From the NCBI GenBank assembly GCA_040954595.2, contig CM082581.2:4960001-5024000 (forward strand): a stretch of 64,000 bases of DNA. Direction: 5' to 3'. The DNA is from Balanoglossus misakiensis (Eukaryota > Hemichordata). A program made the translations under genes and the position numbers. Below the pieces are notes generated by a model. The model saw only the letters and a program-made list of their open reading frames with translations. It was not told where the DNA came from and ran no database searches. This document shows positions 17,964 through 32,300 of this stretch, piece after piece (within the stretch, counting starts at the first letter, position 1; every line of letters begins with the position of its first letter).

Positions 17964-20900
17964 GTAAACGCCCTAATATTTCTTTCTGCCCCGTGCAACA
18001 CACAGATTGTTTGCAAACGACTTCAAGTGTATACTATTATCCCATCACTGAACGCAAAGATCAAAGTGCTGTGGTTTCCATGGAAATACGATTGGAGTAC
18101 TGGAGGGCTGGCAGTGGTGTTGATTTCATGGGACTCGCTCAACAGTTTCGTATTTAACACGGAGTACATGAACGAGGAGGAGGGAACCAGAGGCAAATAT
18201 AGTGTGTCACAAAACACGGCTTCCGGGTAATCGTTAATGGGTTTTGTAGAAAATGATGGAACACGTAACCCGGCCAAGCTGTAGAACACTCCGCCGAGAC
18301 TTAGTACGCTGTGTAGATGGACAACTTGGATGTTTGGGCCGCGATGTTCGATGTTTGGTGTTTGTTTTTGTAGATTTGCGCCTCCCTTTTCCAAATTGTT
18401 TCGAGCCTGGAAAGACTTCAACGCGGATGATGGCATGGACTGTGATTAAAAAAAAAAAAAACGAAATATCTTAAGAAAGCACTTTTTGCACAAGTGTTGC
18501 TGTTTGAAACATCATCCATGGTTTCCAAAGACAGGAGAGACAATTTCGCCTCAACCTTTTTTTTACAAAGACGATGGCGAAGCAGCACGTACTCTATTAC
18601 GACTCAATCATACAAGACTGTCGTTCTCCAAATGAAGCATCGAACAACACAGATCCAATGACGTCAGTAATTTTTTTTGGCGGGTAATGAACACATGTGT
18701 ACGTTTCACCTACACTGCAAGATACATGGTATGTATCGGTACAATAGTATCATTTCGGGTTCCCAGCTGTTTCAAAGGCGTCGCACAGCGTGTAAAGGTC
18801 GTTTCAATATCACTTAGGAATACTCCGGGTAAAATTGAGAAGCTTTCCCCGCTGTGTCTCTGGAATTCTTTTGATCTTCAGCTTCTAAACGTGATAATTA
18901 AAATCCTGGTGCGGCGCGAAGCACACGCCGATGCTCGGTTTTATAACGGATCTTAAAAATCTCTTGGATTACAGGTGCACGGACAAGTATGGGAATGCGG
19001 TGTCCCGACATATGCTTCGAATCTAACGCATATCGACTGCGGGGTTTTACTGTTGCGGTCCTGTCTCGAACAAGGTTAGGTGGCCTCGCGTCGATAGAAT
19101 CAAGCATGTCCGATTTCACACGCACAAAAATGACCGAAACAAGAATTTGTTGTGTGTACTCTGCTCATTGATACCACTTTTGCAGCTCCGTGCAACGCAC
19201 CTAATCTCAACAACTCTCTGATCTGGAGATCACAAAACAATGCCCACAAAATAAACAAACAAAAAATAACACACTTTTCCACGTCGTCGACTATAAAGGT
19301 TTTTTTACTTTTTATTTTTATTGCGGATCTTATGGCCTCTTTTCAATATCGTTTAACTGTCTCCCTGTTTTAACCTCTTTTCTTATATAATGTCTTGCAT
19401 GCTATTTGTTGTTTTGCAAGACTGTGATCACCGTTTTCTTTTCACAATGATGTAGTTTTTAATATAAGATGTACATACGAATCATGATTTATATAAATAA
19501 CAAAGAAGTAGAGACAATAATTAAATACACTGTTGAAAATGTTCATGGCCGAGACCAAGCTGAGCCATACCAATGTCTTCAAGGATGCGATGCCAAAATT
19601 GGTTTACTTTATCAGTTTTTTCTTCTCAACTCGGAGACCCAATTAACTCCAGACAAGGCGAACGATATGCCTCATCGTGAAATGTCATCAGCTGCGAGCC
19701 AAGGATCGATGTGCCTGGACTGTCAGTCCTTGGCTGGGGTCAGCGACACAGGAGCAGGTCGCCCAAGAACCCTCCTTCTGTTGTTTTCATTGGGAAGCTT
19801 TGTTGCCGTGTGGATATTATTTCAAGCATGGCTGACGAACCAACAGTCGAATGCTAATGATGCGCGTTTCAAGCCAACGACCACCATTAAAATTAAGATA
19901 TGGTATTCCTGAGCGTGCCTCACTCCCGCCGTATTGTGTTTTATTAAACAGTTTTACAGTTAGTTGGGGTTGGAGGGACCTTGGTTTAAACTGCCCAGCT
20001 CCATTCTTTAATCGAGCCCCTTTTTTCAATGTCACAGTTTACCAATTATACCCGTAAGCATGTTGTGAAAACATCCTGGCTTTTGCATTTGTCGCAAATC
20101 AAATATGCAAGGTCTTGAGGGTTTATGGATTTTACGCCAAATTTCCCAGAGGCCTTTGCGTGTGGATTCCCCTTCTTTCAGCGAAGAATGAGTGTTTTCC
20201 TTGATTAGAAAATATGTTGCACAATTTAAAGGGACAAAGTCTCCCCCTTTGTCAACATTTGGGTTGTTTTAGTTTTGGCTTGATTGATCATGTCCCTGCA
20301 CATGTACATGAATACTTCTATAACATAATTCTAGTTAATACCAACAATTGCATCGTAATACAAGTATTGGCTCTTAGGATTCGCATGCTCGCTTGGAAGT
20401 ATGGGATTGCTCTGTGATGTACACTGGTGAGAGCTGACATTGCGGCCACTTGACCTGCAATCGCGTTCGATCGTTCACGACGTCTGTTCCCAACCACTTT
20501 TCTCAGTCTATCTTATTTTTAAAGGACCTCAACAATTGTTGTATTTTAACTTACGGATATGCGATTTGTTGCACATTAGTGCTCGACGCAATGGCAAAAT
20601 CCTGTACAGGTTACTGTCTCAGTGTAGTGAGTTCATTGTCTTACTCGTTGCAACTCTGCCGAGGATAAACATCCAATTGTAGTTGAAATTTCAAAAAAAA
20701 TGTCATCTGCAAGATTTCTCCCTCAGTGAAAGTGATAAGACCGCCGAACTATAATTTTAACATGACGACTGCAGTGTGAACCCTTCACTAGTGACCTTTC
20801 CCCCACATGTTAACATACACAATATCAAACAAACCAGCGTTTTTCCACTTTTCCCCGCAGAAGTAAAACGTCAAATCTGCTCGGCTATCTAAATCCTTTT

Positions 20901-22852
20901 CTCGCATTGACGACCGCAATAGGCTTCTTTTACTTCTGTTCGGCCGCGTTCGTTATTTCATCCTTTCCGACATACTGTGTGTCTGTATATGTATACAATT
21001 TTTCATGATTAATACATTTATTCACCGATATTTGTAAGTGTTTTGCCAAACATAAGCCGACACGATCTTGGCGGGGAATTACAGGCTCTCTGAAAAAAAA
21101 ATCCGTCAGAAAATTCTCGTTTAGTTGACATTGTTCCGAGGACCCGGTCACATTGGCATCGTCCCTTATAGCGTGAAATCGATTCTGTCGGTGTCCTACT
21201 GACGCGACCGCGATATCGCCCACCGCTGCTAAACACAACCCCGGATTTTAAACCCCATTCAAGTGCGCTGTCTGCCGCTTTTAGAAGTGTTTCAGTTGGT
21301 GTACTGGGGCATGAAGCTATTTCCCAATTTTAATTTGGACCTATTTTCCGTCTCATTTTATAGACCTGGGATTTCCCGATTTGTGTAGCAACAGGGCGGT
21401 GAGGCGATCGAGTCACCGAGCGTGGAATCGTTCTTCAATCATCGGCCAAATGAACCGTGCCTTCGCATTGAGTAGACCGTTATAGCGTCCAGTGCTGTCG
21501 AATAAATAGTCATTCTGTCAACATCGCTTCCCCCCAAAAAAATTCCCAGGTAAACAACGATTCGACTTCACCTGGAATGTCGCAAATTGTGGTCGTAAAA
21601 TTCGTAGACAGATTTTCGGCAAGGTGTCAATCTGATCCATTTGCCGCCTGTCGTCGACAGGTGTAAAAAGTTGTCGGTCGAAGGTAACATCCACCATTGT
21701 AAATATCCCGAATTTTATTGTGACTCGGTTTCTGTTTCAGCTACCCAGAAGAAGTAAGCGTGACGAACTTTGAACATAAATTCGTTGAGAATTGCTTTGA
21801 ATCCAAATCTGTATCAATGTATCCCCCAATTCTGTCAGAACGCGGTGAATTTTTACAGGATGGTTTGCGTTTCGAAGGCCGCATTTCGAACAAGATCCAA
21901 TCACGATCGTCAGCAAGTCTGAATATCCGGGGCTGCCAATTGCATACGCCTGAGTAAATATAACTTGCCAACAATAGCAAAGTAACGAGATGAGAACCCC
22001 CAAAGTCAGGGGTTAAATGAACTAGCCAATTTTAAATCTTAAGGAACGAGCGATACGAAATGAGGTTTCTTTGAGAACACGTCACCGGGCGTCTTGCGGG
22101 TTAATTGTAATCTCAAATCAATTAGGGGAAGTTTCGTCCAAAATCAGAGGTTTCCTCAGAAGGCAGCGGCTGAATGAAGAGTTGGTCGCCCCGGTCGAAG
22201 CCTGGTGAATGCACAGACCTGTGTGGGACATGTGCGCTTCAATTGTGATGTACAATCTCTCAATAAAGAAGCAAAGGACGCCGAGTCAACCATTGCTTAT
22301 AAATGTAAAGACGCAGACTGCAATAGACTCGGCGATTTGTTCACAATGCGCATTATGCTTTTAATTGAATGCGTATCGTTTTAATAGTCACAGAAAGAAG
22401 AGTCTCCAATGTTCAAACTGATGCAATTATCTAAATAAGGCGATTGAATTGGTTGGAAATTGATAGTTGGCGCACAACAAATACCCCGATGTAGTTGTTT
22501 GCAATTACAACCATCATGCCCATTCAAAGCGGCATTTTTGTGGGATTTCACGTCTAAACGCCCCTCTGTAGCCTGTCATGATTGGACGGCGCCATCGGCC
22601 ACTGGAGTCACTCATGTGTGTCCGTCACCTTGGATAGAGAAAAAAACGCCAAGAGAACATAAAATACACGTCACACAGGATGTAGGCCTACCTTACTTTT
22701 CAGTCGACTTTGGCCGTACTTACAACGTATAGCTTGGCTCTGCCCACTTGTTTGTAAATACATAATAAAAGTTGGTTAATATTCGGAGCGTGCCATACGC
22801 ACTGCACGTACTCACGTTCTGCCTGTGGCTTTTCATTTGTCACGGTCCGGCG
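17964..22852. other. Non-coding stretch
   Basis: No supported gene. The longest open frame (19469-19912, plus, 147 codons) contains a hydrophobic run near its end but no recognisable domain or supporting splice structure. Poly-A and poly-T runs of 7-13 bases occur. Confidence 0.4.
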
Positions 22853-22905
22853 CTGTCTATCTGTCTGCCTGTCTGTCTATCTATATGTCTGTCTGTCTGT
22901 CTGTA

Positions 22906-22972
<67 letters not shown>
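22853..22972. repeat. (CTGT)n tetranucleotide microsatellite
   Basis: Nearly continuous CTGT units with occasional CTAT and GTAT variants over about 120 bases. Confidence 0.97.
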
Positions 22973-22973
<1 letters not shown>

Positions 22974-25008
22974 CCTTAGTCTATACCAGATTGTCTATTC
23001 AGTTTCGTCTCTGACAATATCGCTGAAACGCCTAAACAGAGAAGATGTCAATATATGATAACTTGAAAAAAAGGTCAGATTATTCCAGGCAGATTAGTTT
23101 CACATTGGAGACTTTTGATCTATAATACCTTTAGCATGTTTAATTTAAGATTGGAACATTCACGCAGGCATTACCGCTCTTTGTGATGGTCTCACTCTAT
23201 AAGAATATAATACGACGGATTAGTAATATTACTAATTTAAATTATAATCTCCAGTTTTGTGTATAATCGAGGTGGTTGGGTGACAACTATCGATACTTCT
23301 ATTAACCTTCACAATAAACAAAAGGAAGTTTAGCCGGATCATTTGCTTTTAATATGAGCCGCCGGGATTGATAAAACAGTGTGGAATACAGTCAGAGTAT
23401 TTTAATGATATCCCTTTTCGAATTAAATATTGTTCCCGGTGGCCCTAACGTGTAAAATTAAGAAATATAGTGGGGGATTATCAAAATCTCCGCAATTGCC
23501 ATATTCCTCCTAATGTGTCATCAATTCCTAAGTTTTTCGCATTAGGGAAAATGAAGCTTCCGCAGCTTGTACAATTTCCATTTCATTCTATCGTCTGCTG
23601 GGAAAATGGCGGGTAATAGCATTGAGCGATATCGTCTGATGAGAAAATGGCGCGCTCATTGTGTCTGCAATCAAACTGCAGGCATAGCAGCCGGCCTAGG
23701 GGACAAGGGGGCTAATTTTCAATCATAAATTTATAAAAGTGCTAAATAATGAAAATTTGTTTTGTGGTAATCGCCTATGAATAGGCCGTTGCGAGAAAAA
23801 AGGAAGAAGCCATGCCTAATTTCACCATTATATGGTTGTTAGAAGATACCTGATCAAAGCGCGGGATTGGAGTTGTCTTAAGGCGAGAAATTCGATAAAA
23901 GGTCTACCAACTGTCAGTTAACCATTCAGTGCTACGTGAGAACAATACAGTATCGTACAAAGACGCAAATAATAAATCTTTTAAGAAACTAGCGAACAGC
24001 TATAAGACACTGGATGTTAAAGCTGTTGGTTTTTGTATGTGTGTCATTAAAAATTCGTTGACTTTAAAGCTTGTAAGGTGAAGATGGCTTTTTGAAATGT
24101 ATTAATATTTCAGTCCTCAGCTCATGTTGAAACGATTAGTTGAGGCTGTTAAGACGGCAACAAAACGACAAGCTTTATCTAGTCAGCTTTGTGTAAATCT
24201 GTCCTAGAAGTACATGTGCGACGACTCGCTGATATCTGGATCATTTAATACTTGGAATCCACCCGACAGCGGGAGTGAGAACATCCGAGATTTGGGGGAA
24301 TTTGTCGAGAGACGAAATCACGAGAGTCGACCGGTCTGGGTTTGGAGTTTTGGCAATGCAGTCTGATTAATATTTGATTTCGAAAAGTCAGAGTTGACGC
24401 ATTGTTAGTGTATTAAGGCTTACGACGCAAACGTATCACTGCATCTTTCTTTCACAGATCTTCAGCCCCGCGTACCGACAGACACAACACTGAGCTGCTT
24501 TTGCAAACCGCCATTTTGTCCCCCGTTGACGACAGATTCAATATTCTTTGTGTCGGTGCTTTGTCGTCTCTTTCCTCTGAGTCTGGTCACGTTAAATTTT
24601 AATTGACCTCACTGTGCCACACCTGCTGTGTTGTGTTATCAGTAAACGACTGTCGACATGTCCCAGTACTTGATGGCCGACTCCTCAACACTCAGCTTAC
24701 AATAATGTCTAGAATCATGAGAATGAAGGAGTCACAGTTTAAAAAAACACTAACCTCAGTCCATTGAAAATTAAATGAACTATCTACTTTTATTTGTGTC
24801 CTGTGGTTCTGTTGGCAAATCTTTTCTATTTATTCATTATATTTTTCTTCATTGTCTTAAAGTTATCAGTGAACACAAATCTCTTATAATAAGAACAATA
24901 TAGAACAGTGGTTTAGGCTTGTGAAGCTATTTCCATGAAAACTTACTTAATTCAACAATATTTTATAACTTGTGCATGTATTGCTAACACCAAAGGGGCA
25001 CCTTTAAG
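22973..25008. other. Non-coding, AT-rich stretch
   Basis: No supported gene. Two related words beginning TATCGTCTG and ending GAAAATGGCG occur at 23588-23611 and 23630-23653. Otherwise only AT-rich sequence is visible. Confidence 0.45.
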
Positions 25009-25067
25009 ATTTAAAGCCCCAATAGCTGCCATTCTTTGCATTATTTTCAGCTATTAGGGCTTTAAAT
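25009..25067. repeat. Short inverted repeat forming a 20 bp-stem hairpin
   Basis: The left arm 25009-25028 (ATTTAAAGCCCCAATAGCTG) pairs with the right arm 25048-25067 through 20 positions with a single internal mismatch; the loop is 19 bases. The size fits either a structured small-RNA precursor or the remains of a palindromic transposon end. No expression evidence can be read from sequence. Confidence 0.7.
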
Positions 25068-25352
25068 TGATTTTTAGGAATGCATGCATAAGCACTACTT
25101 ATGAAGTTCTTCAAAATGAGTGAAGAATCCTTGTCTTTCAGAAGGAAATGACCACGTGTTTGTATTTTCGTTTACGAGTACGTCTTTTGTGCTGTCACGA
25201 ATCCTGAGTAACACTTACAGATAAATAATTACCAGATAATTAATTGTAATTATCCCTGACATATACCGTTAAGTGACTCTTGAAGTAAATATAGGGAAAT
25301 ATCATAAAAACAACATTTTGGGACTGACAAAGCCTCGATACAGTAAATTTTC

Positions 25353-25472
<120 letters not shown>

Positions 25473-27546
25473 ATCAAACGGGAAGCGTGTGGGTCTTCCT
25501 ACTATCGTAAATTAACATGCGTAATACGAGTTTGTCGTCTTTAGTGCGCCCTCAGATGTGAATTCCATGTTATAGAAATGCAGCGGTGTGTTCATTGTTT
25601 CGCAAAGTTTACATGCATTACAGTTTAATAGATCAAAACAACAAATTGGTGGGTAGGTTTGCTTGTTGTTTATTTTGTCAGCTTTTTGAAGTCAACAATG
25701 TTTGTTTTTGTCTTTTTTGGAAGTTTCATTTAATATAAATCCCAGTCCCATACTTTGAAATCCCAGGCAAACCTATAGTCCTGCCACAAGCAAGGCGGGT
25801 TAGTTGAGCTTAAGTGTCGTCAGCTTGGACATGAAAGCTTTAGGCGGGAAACTGCGGCAGTGTCGTTATTTCACTCTAAAAATTGCAAATATTAGATAAT
25901 AGATGAGATAACGGTTAGTTAGATTTCAAAATATTGTCATGGTAATTGAAACTCATCGGAAATTACGAACAACAAACCATGTCCCTATCAATCACATCAC
26001 CGTAGATTACATGCACTTGATTGGGAATTATAGATGGTGTGGCGACTGTTTATAACCAATCAATTGAAGTGGATGTAAGTGATGCGCTGTAAAATTCTGC
26101 ATGACTTGACAAAAACGAGCCTCGTTAAGTTAGCTCAGTGTTAAACAAAGCGTGATGATGAGTTCTCAAACACTTTTCTCTACGCTTGATTAGCCAATGA
26201 GAAAATTTACTGTGCGGCTGAAACGTCCGTATTCATTTAATCTGCCGCGTTTCCTTATGTTGTTCCCCCTCGCTCAGAGCTCCAAATCACATCAAATTGC
26301 CACAGAACAGACCGGGAGTTCTGCAACGGAGCGCATTACTGTATTAGGAGAGGTCAGCCAGCTTCAGTTTTTCGGCGATTTAGCTCAACGACGTTAGTGC
26401 TCGGCACAATTTCGTGTCACTTGCCCCGGCGTATGCGTTTGCCTGTGTAATGTTTTGAGTCGTTAGAAGCATGATGGTGATGTATGGCGCTCGGGTCAAT
26501 GGGGGTCAAGGAATGTAGATGACAGAAAGAAGGTTATCATGGTTTAGTGATTGCCAATTCATCAATAATAAACAAGGAGATTCAAGATATGGCTTATTAC
26601 TTAATAGAGAGAGAGAATTACCCCTATTGGTTTTATCTGATTAGATGGTGAGATTACCAGCTAAGACAAATCACTCTATGATGTTTTCCCGCTCAACGTC
26701 ATGTCGTCTGCGCCTCATGATGGTTTTGCGTCGGAGAGAAAAATCATCCTACTTGCAGATGTTAAACTAACTCGGGACTACTTTTTCGTGGCTATTTTCG
26801 CAGGAAACCACGTCTTTGTGATCGATGTGAAGTCGTTGTACTACCCTAAATAAATTATACTGCAACAGCTCCAAATATCGCGGTTTCGTATATATTCGTT
26901 TTACATATGAATAATAATGTCTAAAAAGTCAGTGTTCAGGAAATATCAAACAAACATTAAAATATCAGCGACGCGATAATGTTGCGCATTGTCCGATGAT
27001 TATCAAATTTACCAAATTCATTGACAATTTCAAATTTACAAAATTTCCGAAATTCAGTGACAATTTTGGATTTATAGTAGGCCCTACTTGACCCGCCTAG
27101 AAGGATTTTTTTCCTTTCGGTCTGGTATGTTGAATCAGTAAGACGCACACTTTTACATGGTGAAACATTAAAGATTTTGCTGAATTACAAACCACATTCT
27201 GCACATCATGCCTCTCGTTATCTCATATATACAAGGGATGCTTGAGAAGTTGACGTGATGCCACACTTAATGAAGCAATGGACTAGGGTTACAAAGTTCA
27301 CTATTTCACCGCGACGGTTCAATTACTTTACACTCACCGAGCACTGGTAGTAAATTTGAGTACCACAACTTCTTATTGTTACAACGAATATAAAACTTAA
27401 AGCTATGATACCGGAGTTAAGATAATATATGAAAATGCGCCTGTTAAAAGCATAGGGATTGTGTACTAATGAATTTTTATTGAGAAACGAAAATTGCCAT
27501 TTTGAAATTGATCTCGGCAATAAACTCGATGGCATGCAGGCTGCGT

Positions 27547-27671
27547 AAATCACATCAGATATGACAATCGGTCGGCGCTTTCGGCACGAACAAGGTTTCC
27601 CGCCCCCAAATCGCATCAAAATATGACAATTGGTTTGATCTTTCACTGCGAGCAATGTTGAATTTCCCGCC
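27547..27671. repeat. Diverged tandem duplication of about 60 bp
   Basis: The units 27547-27602 and 27608-27671 share AAATC(A/G)CATCA, ATATGACAAT and a terminal TTTCCCGCC. TTTCCCGCC matches the E2F core, so the duplication creates two E2F-like sites about 70 bases apart. Confidence 0.55.
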
Positions 27672-29342
27672 ATGTGCCTGTGACAGATCGAAACTTCTTA
27701 TTTATGTGAAAAATAGGTTTAATTCGGAATTCACGGAACGCATGGGGAAGGAACTTTTTAGTGGAAAATTGGTTTGTTTGTGTTGAAATGAAAGTGTTTG
27801 TGTTCTACGCGACGAGTGTCGTTCCGTGGTGTTTCTCAGTCAGTGTGAACGGAAGAGGAACATAAACAAGGTGGCAAAATTAATCGCATTCAGTAAATTT
27901 ATACTACATTTTTTGTGGATCTCTGTTCATCTAATGGAAAACAACACGATTAATTAAAGCGACAAACGGAACCGTTTACAGCGATGTTTGCATTTGACAA
28001 AATGGAGTAAATACGAACCATATGACAAATCGACTTCATTTGTGGTGAAACAATGACCACCCTTCTCGCCGATAAAAAAATTCTCGGAAACCATTAAATT
28101 TGATCGCACGACACCAAACACATGTCTGTCAAAACATTCTTCAAAGATCTCCATAAGAAAATCCCAGCAAACGATCAACACACTTGAAATTAGAAACGTC
28201 TCAATTTATTGTGGCTGCCGTGTCACAGTGTTCGATGGCCATTAAAATATGTATAGCGCGAGGACGATTAAGTTGACGAATCGCCGAATTCATTTTCTAC
28301 GTGGGTTTGCCAATAATTGTTAAAATCTGACAAGGACCTAAGGACAGGTAAAAAACGAATTTATGAGATCACCGAAGATTATTACCTAGCTGTATAATTC
28401 TCCGAGCTCAATATTGACTGCTTATAGTGATCCATTGCTGTGGGGCAACATTACACCTATAGTTAATCAGCAGCGGAAGTCCATTTTTATTGAATTTACC
28501 GGTGAAAATGACTAGTTTGCGAAGGGTATTAATTCCTGAGACATAACACTCAATTGTGCAGCGTCTACGCCACTCCAGCCAATTAGCGCGGAGAATTGGC
28601 CAGAAAAAGTTATTATACGGTATTTACATTTCGCTGCGTTTGAAGTGCGCCCGTTTTCCAGTTACATCGCGTTAGCCACAATCAGAAGGCGACGTTGTAA
28701 TTTGCACAACTTGCCTGGGTTAATCGCTTCCCTTCGTGGAAACGCCGATCCCATCCAGCTTATGAAAAGAATTAAATTTGACAAATTATTGCAATTCATT
28801 AGCAGCGATTCCATTGCCTAATCTGTTGACTCGATGCCAACGCATGTTTTCTGTATAGAGGAATCGAGTCTCTTTTGAAATCTAATACATTTTACGGTAT
28901 GCGTTCCCACCTTTTTGGAAGGTGAAAGCGCAGGTTTTAAGTACCTCATGAACGCCATTAATTCTCGCTAAATTAAAGCATTTCTGGTTCAATCAAAACT
29001 CTAAAATAACACATCAATCACCGCTATTCCTCTCACGGTTAAAACTTAAAGTCTAATTCTATTTCTGAGTTTTATTGAGTGCTTTCTGCGTTGTAATCGA
29101 TGGCCCAATCAAAATCATTGTCGATTGCCATAGGGGTCGCCCTTCTGTCGGTTTGCAGTAAAGACAAATTATTGTTCGATTTGTCGTCGCAACGTATCGG
29201 GAATTTACAATCGCCCAGTCCTTAAGCAGGGTCTTTGTTGTCACCCCCTAGCCTGGTGTTGGTGGGTTCTGCTGCGTGCCAACGTCAATCTCAAGCACGA
29301 TTTGTCAATAGCATTGAGTTTAATTCTCATCGGCGCCAATGT

Positions 29343-29367
29343 GTTTGTTTGTTTGTTTGTTTTTGTC
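29343..29367. repeat. (GTTT)n tetranucleotide run
   Basis: Five to six consecutive GTTT units, a short simple repeat. Confidence 0.9.
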
Positions 29368-32300
29368 TTCATATAATATATAAACTAGAAACGTCATGAA
29401 TGGTCAGTCCTTTGTTGGAAATATCAAAATATTAGTAAGGATTTTACTGTGCACCATTATTTGAACTGCAAGGGTAACCTAGCGCAACTTTAAAACAATG
29501 AACAACATTTAATCAGTGTGTACATTGTATTTTGGATAGTTTATTATATAGCAATGTGACAAAAGAAATAGTTTGTTTTAATGTTTGTGAGTGAAATGCA
29601 CTTTCTGATGAAGATCATCGTCATGGTTTCCTTGGCAACCGACTTATATTCGATTTGTCCCATGGCACCAGGGCTCTCCCGCGGACGGAATCGATACAAT
29701 CTTTGATCAGATATTATCGTAAACGTTTTTGTGTGTATCATTTGAAATGGTGCGAACTGTCAGAATCTTTTTCGAGTTACAATCAATTTGTGCACTGTCC
29801 CGATAAGGGAGATCTACACATGATTCATTTATTTCATTTTTTCGCCGGCTTGGTTCCCGTTGTTATGGTTACAGATTCCCGCATGGTTTGTTGAGACAGC
29901 CTGATCTTTTACGGGCTTGCCGGACATTTCTCCAATTTTCGATTTTGTTTGTGTATTTTAGTCCCATCTTGTTCAGTGGTTTTTGTATTTTTCGTCTTCT
30001 GTTTTCATGAAACTTAAGTTCACGCACACAATCCTAATTTGCAAAAGGGACAGCGGGAACCACCTCATTCACCCTCCTGTAATCAACCCACAAATTAGCG
30101 ACTGTTAGTAGTCAACATTGAATCCTTCGGCAGTCAACCCGCACAACGTCGCCTGCGGTATGCGCCAGCCCAAGAGTAGACTGTGGTACACAGCCAACGC
30201 CTTCAGATATATCCAGATGTCTCGGTATTTTTATCTTCAGAAAACTGTGTCGTTTTGTTTGTCAACTTTTAGCTCTGGAAAAGCTAAGCAGCAAACAGAC
30301 TATTGACTGATTTTTTTCAACTGAGACGTACAGCATAAACCGAATAAAGGTGACAGATGCTCGCTATATTATTTATGTCAACTTCGGCGACGACCAGTAA
30401 TGCCTGTCATTCAATCTCTGTCGTTATTAAAGAGATGATTTTTACGCGATTATTGGAAATAAGATAAAAGTGGACAAAGTCACGGTTGAAGCTGATTTTG
30501 AACTCTTCAGAAAGGTACTGTGTCATTGAGTTTCAGGGCGATCTCTGTCTGAGTTCCCGGATGTGACGATCGCGCCAGCCTGAGAACTCAAAGTTAAAAC
30601 ACGCTGGCAGTTCAATTGCCACTTGCGACTTCGAACTTAACATTGATAAATCACCAAGACGACAGAAAGAGAAAGTGCACCTTACAATCATTCGTCATAC
30701 CAGACCTTCGAAATTGTGTGTAACAACATTTTGGCGCGGTACTTAGTTGGTAAATTACATTTGGCGACATATTGCCGAATTAATTCTGCTAAATGATAAC
30801 CTGGGGGAACTCTATGCTGTTCACGTGGTTCTCGTTTCAGTAGTCACTGACGCGTTACCAAAAAATTCCCGCGTACAACAACGAAACGCCCGTTATTTTA
30901 AAGGAGAAGTATCATTTACAACAACGTCGGAACGTTGATTACACCTTAATGGATAATCACTGCTACAGAACAGTGTGTATAATGATGCTGTTGGCGGCGG
31001 CGACGTTCAAGGTGAAGACGGTGACGGTGATGACGACAACGACGGTGATGGTGGTTACAGTCTGCTGCCGTTGTCCGCCCTCCCGGCCCCTCCCCTCCAC
31101 CTTTTGTCACGACCATCGTCGCCATCGCCGATTTGTGATTTGTCAGACAATTTCTTCACTCGATTTGACTTTCGGGAATATCCAAGTAAATTCGGAACAT
31201 AGAAATCCAGTAAGGGTACTGTTAAATGAATGTTTTAGCATTTAATACTAGTAATGGCGAGCCTGCAACATTTTTTTGTCTTAACCGTTCGAGGTCGGTT
31301 TACTGTTCCCAGTCGCACACGCCTATACATGTACCTCACTTTCCTCTCTGAGACGCAATCTCCACTTCACTTTTGCCTGTTCATATTGGTATGCTTAGGG
31401 GGTCTTACACTGGAGTCAGAAGAGCCCTCAGATTGACATTATTAACAAGCCAATGAATAGGTGATGAGGATATAAATACCAATAACGTTTTCTTTATAAT
31501 GTTGAAATCGAAGTCAAATGAGGATATCGGATGCTTTATTACACGATTAGAGAAACAATACCGTTATGGATCTACTGCTGATTAAGTACACACTGCATCA
31601 ATTTCTAATGCTTTACACCCCGACCTTTGACCTTCGATTTCGGTTATGTGGCATGGGGATAGCTCACCAGAGTCTCTTCATTTTTTCGTCAGACATTTGC
31701 CGCGGCGACCGATTCTTACTCCGTATAGCCTTCAGCTTGCCTATCACATTGCTCGGTCATATACCATGCCGGCGTTGGCAATAAAACTGTGTTGTCCAGT
31801 TCATAAAAAATGTTTTCATGGCATTGTCGTGATGTTCTACTTACGACGGCCATGTTGTTCAAACGAGCCGGACCCCTGGGCAAAACAAAATCCTTTTTCT
31901 GCATATCGAGCGTAACGATTTTCCTTCATTGAGCCGATCTAAGAGAGAAAAATGGCATGTATTTTACGGTTTAGTGTAGAGGAGTTGGTGACACGGATGA
32001 GTCAGGAATCGGGAGCGGAGGTCAAACATCTTCCACCGTGACGACCTACAGGATCATTCCCGCCAAAAACTTTAAGGATTGTCTGGAACTTCAAAAATGT
32101 CGAATTTTTCATCAGAATCCGCCCTTAGAATTTCCCGCAAAGTGCATGGAACCAATGAAATCGCGTTGTGTGAGGAATTTTAGAGAAATGTAAATTAGGA
32201 GGATAAAATTTTCAAAATATCAGATTTTTAGTAGTGTGTTCGTATGCGTATATAGTGCGTTAACTTGTTGCATTTTACACCAAAATATCCTCCAACTCTC

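Noticed and set aside
19469-19912. 147-codon plus-strand frame with a hydrophobic segment
   Set aside because: There is no signal peptide at its start, no domain and no supporting splice sites; such a frame can occur by chance in this much sequence.
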